Positions 1-5,428 of a stretch of DNA of 5,428 nucleotides are shown in pieces. This DNA comes from an uncultured Lysobacter sp. (GTDB lineage: Bacteria; Pseudomonadota; Gammaproteobacteria; Xanthomonadales; Xanthomonadaceae): the NCBI GenBank assembly GCA_943913335.1, contig CALTXS010000081.1:1-5428 (forward strand). The letters are read 5' to 3'. How positions within the stretch are numbered: the first letter of the stretch is position 1; the number at the start of each line of letters is the position of its first letter. Both the position numbers and the translations under genes were made by a program. The notes below the pieces were generated by a model, which was not told where the DNA came from, did not search any database, and was given only the letters and a program-made list of their open reading frames with translations.

Positions 1-92
1 GCCGTTTTGGCAGGTGCCGGTTCCGCGGACATGGCACCGGCGGCGGCAAATGCCAGACCGGCAATGGCAAGGATCGTCAAGGGTCGCTTCAT
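1..92 (-). CDS. Secreted or periplasmic protein of unknown function, N-terminal fragment
   Basis: Reading the minus strand from an ATG at 92-90 gives 30 codons before the window edge; the rest of the gene lies to the left. The N-terminus is a classic Sec signal peptide: a basic start (Met-Lys-Arg-Pro), a hydrophobic core of Leu, Ile, Ala, Gly and Phe at residues 5-20, then a small-residue cleavage region (Ala20-Met-Ser-Ala23 before Glu24-Pro). Cleavage is likely after Ser22 or Ala23. What follows (Glu-Pro-Ala-Pro-Ala-Lys-Thr) looks like the flexible start of a mature exported domain. There is no cysteine, so it is not a lipoprotein. The gene is divergent from the efflux operon. No clear Shine-Dalgarno sequence lies before the ATG, but codon use is typical and a perfect -10 box sits upstream. 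Too little is visible to name the product. Confidence 0.7.
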   Translation of the reverse strand, partial: MKRPLTILAIAGLAFAAAGAMSAEPAPAKT

Positions 93-124
93 GGCTGATG
101 GGCTGAATTGATGGTGAATTTCGC

Positions 125-130
125 ATTATA
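125..130 (-). promoter_or_regulatory. Candidate -10 box for the leftward secreted-protein gene
   Basis: The minus strand reads TATAAT exactly, at 130 down to 125. It lies 32 bases before the leftward ATG at 92, so a transcript would start near 118 and have a leader of about 26 bases. No good TTGACA-like -35 is found at 16-18 base spacing, and there is no TG extension before the box, so the promoter may be weak or activator-dependent. The consensus match and the position are seen directly; activity is inferred. Confidence 0.45.
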
Positions 131-262
131 TCGGTTTCACGGGCTAAATAGCATCCATTGCCGGCCGGACCCTGCCGGAATAGCCCATGACCTTTGTGGG
201 ATAGGCGCGGACATTGGAGTGAGCGTATCGTTGCGCTATGGGCGCGAGGGTGCCCCACGAGC

Positions 263-268
263 AGGAAG
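263..268 (+). promoter_or_regulatory. Ribosome binding site of the adaptor gene (decides the start)
   Basis: AGGAAG lies 9 bases before the ATG at 278 and 12 before the adjacent ATG at 281. This supports a start at 278 (281 is possible) over the in-frame upstream TTG at 194, which would put 28 charged and aromatic residues ahead of the lipoprotein signal peptide. Confidence 0.7.
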
Positions 269-277
269 TTGCATTTC

Positions 278-1375
278 ATGATGAACCGTATTTCTCCGTC
301 CCGGACCGGCGTTGCCTTTGCATTGGCGTTGGCTGTAATGACCGCGGTCCCGGCCTGTAAAAAAGCGGAAAAGGACGATGCCAAGACGGACAAGATCGAA
401 GCCGTTCCGGTCGAGGTCACAGCCGTCCGCACGGATTCGGTGTCCAACAGTTTCTCGGGTACCGCCCCGTTAGAGGCCAAGGGCGAGGCCCAAGTCGTGG
501 CCAAGACCTCGGGTGTTGCTCGTCAGGTTCTGTTTGAGGAAGGCCAGTTCGTGCGTGCCGGTCAGACCATGGTCCGACTGGAGAGCGATCGCCAGCGACT
601 GCAGGTGCAACAGGCTTCCGCACAGGTTGAAAAACTGCAGCGCGATTATGCGCGAGCCGAAGCACTGGCACGCGAGCAACTCATCGCCCGTTCCGATCTG
701 GATCGAATCCGTTTTGAGCTGGCCAATGCGCGGTCTGCCTTAAATCTCGCGCAGCTGGAGCTTTCCTATACCAATGTGACTGCACCGATTAGCGGCACGG
801 TGGCATCGCGCAGTATTAAGACCGGCAACTTTGTGCAGATCAGTTCACCAATCTATCGCATCGTCAGCAGCCAGCTGCTCGAGGCCGTGATCAACGTGCC
901 CGAGGCCGAGAAATCCAAGCTGCAGGTTGGCCTTCCTGTACAGATGACTGTGGATGCAATGCCGGGGCAAACGTTCGAAGGCCGCATCTCGCGCATTGCG
1001 CCGGTAGTGGACTCGGGCAGTGGTACGTTCCGTGCGGTGGCAGCATTCCCCGGCGGGGTAGGTCTGCAACCCGGTATGTTCGGGCGTCTGAGCGTGGCCT
1101 TCGATCAGCATAACAACGCCATGCTGGTGCCGCGTGCAGCTCTGCTCGAAGGCGAGCAGAATTCGGCGGTGTTCGTGGTCCGCAACGGCAAGGCAGTGCG
1201 TGCTCCGATCACCACGGGCTACTCGCAGGGCGAATGGATCGAAGTGCGTAGCGGAATCACCACGCAGGATCGTGTGATCACGGCCGGTAAAGCCGCAGTG
1301 CGCGATGGCATGCCGGTCACCGTGTTGGCACCCGCCGCGCCGCAGACCACCGCGCCGTCTCCTGCAACCCGCTAA
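278..1375 (+). CDS. RND efflux periplasmic adaptor (membrane fusion protein), lipoprotein
   Basis: This is the adaptor that links an inner-membrane RND pump to an outer-membrane channel, 365 residues from the ATG at 278. Residues 1-26 are a lipoprotein signal peptide with a Val-Pro-Ala-Cys lipobox, so Cys27 should be lipidated. A first half-lipoyl segment at about 70-103 (containing SGVARQVLFEEGQFVRAGQ) leads into an alpha-helical hairpin at about 104-160. The second half-lipoyl segment at about 162-197 carries the family signature TNVTAPISGTVASR. A beta-barrel domain (about 198-275) and a membrane-proximal domain (about 281-350, beginning near LVPRAALLEG) follow, then a Pro/Ala/Thr-rich tail. 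The domain order matches AcrA/MexA-type adaptors (RND_mfp family). The hairpin is about 20 residues shorter than in AcrA. The gene ends 14 bases before permease 1, with no terminator between them, so they are co-transcribed. Family assignment is firm; the exact subfamily and the substrate are unknown. Confidence 0.93.
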   Translation: MMNRISPSRTGVAFALALAVMTAVPACKKAEKDDAKTDKIEAVPVEVTAVRTDSVSNSFSGTAPLEAKGEAQVVAKTSGVARQVLFEEGQFVRAGQTMVRLESDRQRLQVQQASAQVEKLQRDYARAEALAREQLIARSDLDRIRFELANARSALNLAQLELSYTNVTAPISGTVASRSIKTGNFVQISSPIYRIVSSQLLEAVINVPEAEKSKLQVGLPVQMTVDAMPGQTFEGRISRIAPVVDSGSGTFRAVAAFPGGVGLQPGMFGRLSVAFDQHNNAMLVPRAALLEGEQNSAVFVVRNGKAVRAPITTGYSQGEWIEVRSGITTQDRVITAGKAAVRDGMPVTVLAPAAPQTTAPSPATR

Positions 1376-1378
1376 GCC

Positions 1379-1382
1379 GGAG
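1379..1382 (+). promoter_or_regulatory. Ribosome binding site supporting the GTG start of permease 1
   Basis: GGAG lies 7 bases before the GTG at 1390, an ideal spacing. It sits just after the adaptor stop (TAA 1373-1375). The resulting N-terminus places a short cytoplasmic segment before TM1, as in other RND pumps, which supports GTG as the true start. Confidence 0.75.
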
Positions 1383-1389
1383 TCGCATA

Positions 1390-4300
1390 GTGAGCTTTGA
1401 TTCCCATCAGCCGCGTTCCTTTGATGTGGTGGAATTCTCGACGCGTCGTCGCGTAACCGTGGTGATGATGACCCTGACGCTGGTGCTGTTCGGTCTGATT
1501 GCACTGGGCGCGCTCAAGGTCAATCTGCTGCCCGATATGAGCTATCCCACGCTGACGGTACGCACCGAGTACACCGGCGCCGCACCGACCGAGGTGGAGA
1601 CGCTGATCAGCGAGCCGCTCGAAGAAGCACTCGGTGTGGTCAAGGGCCTGCGCAAGATCAAGTCGGTGTCGCGTGCGAATCAAAGTGACATCGTGCTCGA
1701 ATATGCCTGGGGCACGGACATGGATCGTGCCGGTCTCGATGTGCGTGACAAACTCGACACTGTGAGTCTGCCTCTGCAGGCCAAGTCGCCGGTGGTGCTG
1801 CGCTTCAATCCTTCCACCGAGCCAATCATGCGACTGGCACTGACGGAGCCCGATTCGTCCGATCCGATCATGCAGCTGATGGAGCTACGCCGTTTCGCTG
1901 ACGATGATCTGCGCAAGAAACTGGAACCTGTCGATGGCGTTGCCGCCGTCAAGGTCGGTGGCGGTCTCGAGGACGAGATCCAGGTGGATTTCGACCCGAA
2001 GCGTCTGGCGGCCCTGCATATTTCGCCGGAAACGGTGATCAACCGACTGCAGGCGGAAAACGTCAATCTCTCGGGCGGCCGCATCGAGGAGGGCACGCAA
2101 CGTTATCTGGTGCGTACCGTCAACGAGTTTCAGTCGCTTGATGATCTTCGCAATCTGCTGATCACCACGCAGGCTCAGACCGGTAACGCATCGCAGGATG
2201 CGTTAGCCCAAGTTGCATCGCTGGCCGCGGCGCAGGGCAATTCCGCGGCCTTGGCGGCTGCGTCGTCGGCGCAATCGGCGAGTTCATCGAGCGATGCAAC
2301 GCCCGGGGGCGGCAAGGCCATTCGCCTGGGCGATGTCGCCACGGTGCGGCAGTCGTACAAGGAACGTGAAGCGATCATCCGTCTCAACGGTCGTGAGACT
2401 GTGGAGCTGGCAATTTATAAGGAAGGCGATGCGAATACGGTCGCCACCGCCGATGCGCTGATGCAACGTCTCGAGATCATCCGTAAGGAACTGCCCAAGG
2501 GCTTTGAGGTCACCACCATCGAAGACCAGTCGCAGTTTATCCGTCACGCCATTGGTGACGTCAAACTCGATGCAGTGATCGGCGCGGTACTGGCCATTCT
2601 GATTATCTTTCTGTTCCTGCGCGATGGCTGGAGTACCTTTGTCATCAGCTTGAGCCTGCCGGTCTCGATTATCACCACGTTCTTTTTCATGGGGCAGCTC
2701 GGACTGTCCTTGAACGTGATGTCGTTAGGTGGCTTGGCATTGGCGACCGGCCTGGTGGTCGATGACTCCATCGTGGTACTGGAAAGTATTGCCAAGGCGC
2801 GCGAGCGTGGCTTGGGTGTGCTTGAGGCGGCAATTCAAGGTACCCGTGAGGTGTCGCTGGCAGTCGTCGCTTCCACCTTGACGACCATTGCCGTGTTTCT
2901 GCCGCTGGTGTTTGTCGAAGGCGTGGCCGGGCAACTGTTCCGCGATCAGGCGCTGACCATTGCCATCGCCATTGCGATCTCGCTGGTGGTCTCCATGACT
3001 CTGATCCCCATGCTGAGTGCGCTAAAGGCCCGCTCACCGATGGCCTATCCGGTGGAGCCTGCGCATCCGCAATGGCAACCGACTAAACGCTGGCAACAGC
3101 CGTTTGCGTTCGTCGGTCGCTGGATCGGCAAGATCTTCGGCGCGGTGCAGTTTGCGCTGTACTGGCTGGCGTTCCGCATCTGGAATGGTCTGAACCGCGT
3201 CGTCGCCCCGGTCATGGGTAAATTCAGTGATCTGGCCATGCGTCCGTATCACTGGCTCGAAGGCCGTTACTTTGCGGCACTGCCTTCGGCATTGACTCGA
3301 CCGCGTCTGGTCTTGAGCGTGGCCGCCGGTGTGTTTGCCTTGAGCATGCTGATTGTGCCGATGCTGGGTACCGACCTGATTCCGCAGCTGGCGCAGGATC
3401 GGTTTGACCTGACCATGAAGCTGCCGCCCGGCACTCCGCTGCAACGCACCGATGCCATGGTCCGCGATCTGCAGGTGGCACACGGCAAGGAGGCCGGTGT
3501 GCGTGCTCTGTACGGCGTCTCCGGTACCGGTACGCGTCTGGATGCCAATCCGACCGAGAGCGGCGAAAACATCGGCAAAATCAGCATCCTGATGATTGAT
3601 GGCGGTTCGGCCAAGGTCGAAGCCGACGTCACGCAGTCGATGCGTCGTTCCTTGCGTAATTATCCGAACGCGCAGGTGACCTTTGCCAGGCCGCAGCTGT
3701 TCTCCTTCTCGACGCCACTGGAGATTGAAATCTCCGGCAACGATCTGGAAACGATTCGTCGAGCAGGTCAGCGCATGGCGGCGATGCTGCGAGAGAACGA
3801 GCACTATGCAGACGTCAAATCCACTGTCGAGCAGGGCTTCCCTGAGATCCAGATTCACTTTGACGAAGCGCGTGCAGCGGCTTTGGGCTTAACCTCGCGT
3901 CAGATTGCCGATGCCGTGGTGCGCCAGGTCGCCGGTGAGGTCGCGACGCGCTACAGCTTCCGCGATCGCAAGATTGATGTGCTGGTGCGCGCCAACGAAA
4001 ACGAGCGCAACTCGGTAGATGCAATTCGCGACCTCGTCGTGTCCACGCCTTCGGGTCGTACCATCACGCTGTCGAGTGTGGCGGACATCGTCAGCACCGA
4101 GGGTCCTTCGGAAATTCACCGTGCCGATCAGCAACGCGTAGCCGTGGTCAGTGCCAACCTGCGCGGCATTGATTTGGGCGCTGCAGTGCGCGAGGTCAAT
4201 GCCATGGTTGAGCGGCAGCCGTTGGGTGCGGATACCGCCATCCATATTGGCGGGCAGGGTGCGGAGCTGCAGGAGTCGACCCGCTCGTTGCTGTTTGCGT

Positions 4301-4773
4301 TCGCTCTGGCGGTGTTCCTGGTGTATCTGGTGATGGCATCGCAGTTTGAGTCGCTGCGCCATCCCTTCGTCATTCTGTTTACGATTCCGCTGGCCATGGT
4401 CGGTGCGGTATGGGCATTGTTCCTAACCGGAAATTCGATTTCCGTAGTGGTGTTTATCGGACTGATTCTGCTGGTCGGTCTGGTAACAAAGAACGCCATC
4501 ATTCTGATCGACCGGATCAATCAGCTGCGTGCTGATGGTATGGCCCTGGACGAAGCGATCACCGCCGGCGCGCGCTCCCGTCTGCGTCCCATTGTGATGA
4601 CGACCCTGTGTTCGCTGTTCGGCTTCCTGCCATTGGCGATTGCGATGGGGCAGGGCGCTGAAGTGCGCTCACCGATGGCCATCACTGTAATGGGCGGCTT
4701 GCTGGTCTCGACCTTGCTGACGCTGTTTGTGATTCCTGTGGCGTATCGCCTGATGGAGAGCCGTCGTCAATGA
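1390..4773 (+). CDS. RND multidrug efflux permease (HAE-1 / AcrB-like), first of a tandem pair
   Basis: This is a proton-driven inner-membrane pump of 1127 residues, starting at GTG. TM1 is at about 22-42, followed by the first porter/docking half; TM2-TM6 are at about 392-545, TM7 at 640-660, the second porter/docking half at about 661-960, and TM8-TM12 at about 964-1120. The proton-relay residues are present: the Asp458-Asp459 pair in TM4 (TGLVVDDSIVVLES), Lys1034 in TM10 (VGLVTKNAIILIDR), and Arg1064 and Thr1071 in TM11 (SRLRPIVMTT). By motif alignment these match AcrB Asp407/Asp408, Lys940, Arg971 and Thr978. The N-terminal signature LLPDMSYPTLTVRTEYTGAAPTEVE is typical of the ACR_tran family (shown here only as a landmark near residues 46-70). 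The protein is about 80-100 residues longer than the usual 1020-1050, owing to an Ala/Ser-rich insert at about 261-308 and an enlarged TM6-TM7 loop at about 546-632. It lacks the CusA-type methionine relay as far as can be judged, so drug-like or lipophilic substrates are more likely than metals. The substrate is unknown. Confidence 0.95.
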   Translation: MSFDSHQPRSFDVVEFSTRRRVTVVMMTLTLVLFGLIALGALKVNLLPDMSYPTLTVRTEYTGAAPTEVETLISEPLEEALGVVKGLRKIKSVSRANQSDIVLEYAWGTDMDRAGLDVRDKLDTVSLPLQAKSPVVLRFNPSTEPIMRLALTEPDSSDPIMQLMELRRFADDDLRKKLEPVDGVAAVKVGGGLEDEIQVDFDPKRLAALHISPETVINRLQAENVNLSGGRIEEGTQRYLVRTVNEFQSLDDLRNLLITTQAQTGNASQDALAQVASLAAAQGNSAALAAASSAQSASSSSDATPGGGKAIRLGDVATVRQSYKEREAIIRLNGRETVELAIYKEGDANTVATADALMQRLEIIRKELPKGFEVTTIEDQSQFIRHAIGDVKLDAVIGAVLAILIIFLFLRDGWSTFVISLSLPVSIITTFFFMGQLGLSLNVMSLGGLALATGLVVDDSIVVLESIAKARERGLGVLEAAIQGTREVSLAVVASTLTTIAVFLPLVFVEGVAGQLFRDQALTIAIAIAISLVVSMTLIPMLSALKARSPMAYPVEPAHPQWQPTKRWQQPFAFVGRWIGKIFGAVQFALYWLAFRIWNGLNRVVAPVMGKFSDLAMRPYHWLEGRYFAALPSALTRPRLVLSVAAGVFALSMLIVPMLGTDLIPQLAQDRFDLTMKLPPGTPLQRTDAMVRDLQVAHGKEAGVRALYGVSGTGTRLDANPTESGENIGKISILMIDGGSAKVEADVTQSMRRSLRNYPNAQVTFARPQLFSFSTPLEIEISGNDLETIRRAGQRMAAMLRENEHYADVKSTVEQGFPEIQIHFDEARAAALGLTSRQIADAVVRQVAGEVATRYSFRDRKIDVLVRANENERNSVDAIRDLVVSTPSGRTITLSSVADIVSTEGPSEIHRADQQRVAVVSANLRGIDLGAAVREVNAMVERQPLGADTAIHIGGQGAELQESTRSLLFAFALAVFLVYLVMASQFESLRHPFVILFTIPLAMVGAVWALFLTGNSISVVVFIGLILLVGLVTKNAIILIDRINQLRADGMALDEAITAGARSRLRPIVMTTLCSLFGFLPLAIAMGQGAEVRSPMAITVMGGLLVSTLLTLFVIPVAYRLMESRRQ
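2170..2313 (+). other. Ala/Ser/Gln-rich low-complexity insert within permease 1
   Basis: Residues about 261-308 of permease 1 consist almost wholly of Ala, Ser, Gln, Asn, Gly and Asp, and end in a Pro-Gly-Gly-Gly turn. The segment falls between a strand ending LRNLLITT and one starting IRLGDVATV. In AcrB these strands are joined by a tight turn in the N-terminal docking subdomain. The reading frame is open and the flanks align on both sides, so this is a genuine in-frame insertion, probably a flexible periplasmic loop at the top of the pump. Its role is unknown. Confidence 0.7.
3025..3285 (+). other. Enlarged Trp-rich cytoplasmic loop between TM6 and TM7 of permease 1
   Basis: Residues about 546-632 link TM6 to TM7. 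In AcrB this link is about 40 residues and holds one amphipathic helix lying along the membrane. Here it is about 50 residues longer and has six tryptophans (562, 568, 578, 592, 598, 622) among Arg, Lys and aromatic residues. The middle (about 571-609) is hydrophobic enough to lie on or in the membrane. A single extra crossing would invert the second half of the pump, so a surface-lying helix or a re-entrant pair is more plausible. Confidence 0.6.
4755..4760 (+). promoter_or_regulatory. Ribosome binding site of permease 2, inside the end of permease 1
   Basis: GGAGAG lies within the last codons of permease 1, 9 bases before the ATG at 4770. Together with the ATGA stop/start overlap (4770-4773) it indicates translational coupling, which would favour balanced production of the two permeases. 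Confidence 0.65.
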
Positions 4774-5428
4774 GCTTGACTGAGTTCAGCCTGCGGCGGC
4801 CCATTACCACCATCATGTTCTTCGTGTCCATGCTGGTGATCGGACTGGTATCGGCCGTGCGCTTGCCCTTGGAGCAGCTGCCCGATATTTCGTTCCCGTT
4901 TGTTGGCGTCTCCATGGGTTACCAGGGCTCCACACCCGAGGAGACCGAACGCGCTCTGGTGCGTCCTGCCGAAGAGGCCTTATCCACGATCCCCGGCGTC
5001 AAGTCCATGAACGGCCAGGCCACCAGCGAAGGGGCCTTTGTCGGACTGTTCTTTAAGGATTGGAGCAAGGACATCTCCCTGTTCGCCGCCGAGGCGCGCG
5101 AGAAGATGGATGCCATTCGCGATCAGTTGCCGGCGGATTTTCAGCGCTATCAGATTCTCAAGTTTTCCACGTCTGATGAGCCGGTGTTACGCATTCGCCT
5201 GGCAGGACAGGGCGATCTGAGTCGGCAGTACGAACTGATTGACCGGCGCATCAAGCGACGTATTGAACGCATTGATGGCGTGGCCCGCGTGTCCATTTCC
5301 GGCGCTATGCCCAACGAAGTGGAAATCTCGGTCCATCCGGACCGGTTGACTGCCAACGGACTCACTCTAAATGCACTCGCCAGCCGATTGCAGACCATGA
5401 ACTTCTCCCTATCGGGTGGTGTGATTAC
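4770..5428 (+). CDS. Second RND efflux permease (HAE-1 / AcrB-like), N-terminal fragment
   Basis: From the ATG at 4770, 219 codons are read before the window ends; the remaining four-fifths of the gene lies to the right. The first residues (MSLTEFSLRRPITTIM) and TM1 at about 11-31 are followed by LPLEQLPDISFPFVGVSM, the conserved stretch that begins the first porter domain in AcrB-type pumps. Later landmarks are the PEETERALVRPAEEALSTIPGV helix region (near residues 55-76), a DGVARVSISG strand (near 167-176), and LASRLQTMNFSLSGG at the start of the docking hairpin (near 202-216). It is clearly homologous to permease 1 but far from identical, so this is an old duplication and not a recent one. 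By analogy with MdtB/MdtC and MuxB/MuxC, the two products may assemble into one mixed trimer served by the shared adaptor. The proton-relay region is outside the window, so its activity cannot be judged. Confidence 0.93.
   Translation, partial: MSLTEFSLRRPITTIMFFVSMLVIGLVSAVRLPLEQLPDISFPFVGVSMGYQGSTPEETERALVRPAEEALSTIPGVKSMNGQATSEGAFVGLFFKDWSKDISLFAAEAREKMDAIRDQLPADFQRYQILKFSTSDEPVLRIRLAGQGDLSRQYELIDRRIKRRIERIDGVARVSISGAMPNEVEISVHPDRLTANGLTLNALASRLQTMNFSLSGGVI

Noticed and set aside
161..178. Possible intrinsic terminator or hairpin in the intergenic region
   Set aside because: The stem is only 5 bases with an 8-base loop and no T-tract on either side, so it is not a terminator; at most it is a weak operator candidate.
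187..204. Five-codon leader peptide (ATG at 187 to TAG at 204) suggesting attenuation
   Set aside because: It has no ribosome binding site, no run of regulatory codons and no competing hairpins; such short frames occur by chance.
194..277. N-terminal extension of the adaptor from a TTG at 194
   Set aside because: It would add 28 charged and aromatic residues before a clean lipoprotein signal peptide, and it lacks a Shine-Dalgarno sequence; AGGAAG at 263-268 supports the ATG at 278.
845..1504. 219-codon open frame on the minus strand across the adaptor-permease junction
   Set aside because: It is antisense to two well-supported genes, has a low-complexity Arg/His-rich composition, and shows no domain or ribosome binding site that would favour it.
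2213..2312. Tandem repeat or microsatellite in the Ala/Ser-coding stretch
   Set aside because: The protein is low in complexity, but the DNA shows no regular repeat unit; the codons vary, so it is not a simple-sequence phase-variation tract.
3034..3858. 274-codon open frame on the minus strand
   Set aside because: It lies wholly opposite permease 1, has His/Arg/Gln-rich composition typical of antisense shadows in GC-rich genes, and shows no recognisable domain.
1..5428. Mobile element, CRISPR array, tRNA or rRNA
   Set aside because: No transposase or integrase reading frame, no spaced direct repeats, and no structural RNA signature was seen on either strand; composition is even across the window.

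Overview
This window carries most of a tripartite RND-type efflux operon on the + strand: a periplasmic membrane-fusion (adaptor) lipoprotein, a complete inner-membrane RND permease, and the first 219 codons of a second, different RND permease that runs off the right edge. A divergent secreted-protein gene is cut by the left edge. The base composition is GC-rich (roughly high fifties percent, judged by eye). The adaptor-permease-permease order and the sequence style of both permeases point to a Gram-negative gammaproteobacterium. My best guess is the Xanthomonadales (Xanthomonas/Lysobacter/Rhodanobacter-like). That guess rests on remembered family resemblance, not on a search.

Layout. Positions 1-92 (minus) hold the first 30 codons of an exported protein with a clear signal peptide. 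Positions 93-277 are a divergent intergenic region. It has a perfect TATAAT box on the minus strand and no convincing sigma-70 promoter on the plus strand. Positions 278-1375 encode the adaptor. Positions 1390-4773 encode permease 1, which starts with GTG behind a good Shine-Dalgarno sequence. Positions 4770-5428 encode the start of permease 2, whose ATG overlaps the permease 1 stop in an ATGA junction. There are no gaps above 300 bases without a gene.

How they work together. The adaptor is expected to be lipid-anchored and to span the periplasm, joining the RND trimer to an outer-membrane channel of the TolC/OprM type that is not encoded in the window. Two dissimilar permeases behind one adaptor, coupled in translation, recall MdtABC and MuxABC, where the two permeases form a mixed trimer. 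Permease 1 keeps the full proton-relay set in TM4, TM10 and TM11, so it looks functional. The substrate cannot be read from the sequence.

Nothing here looks like a wholly new system. The points worth a second look are two extra segments that make permease 1 about 80-100 residues longer than usual: an Ala/Ser-rich insert in the funnel/docking region and a Trp-rich loop between TM6 and TM7. The adaptor also has a short helical hairpin with a changed tip motif.
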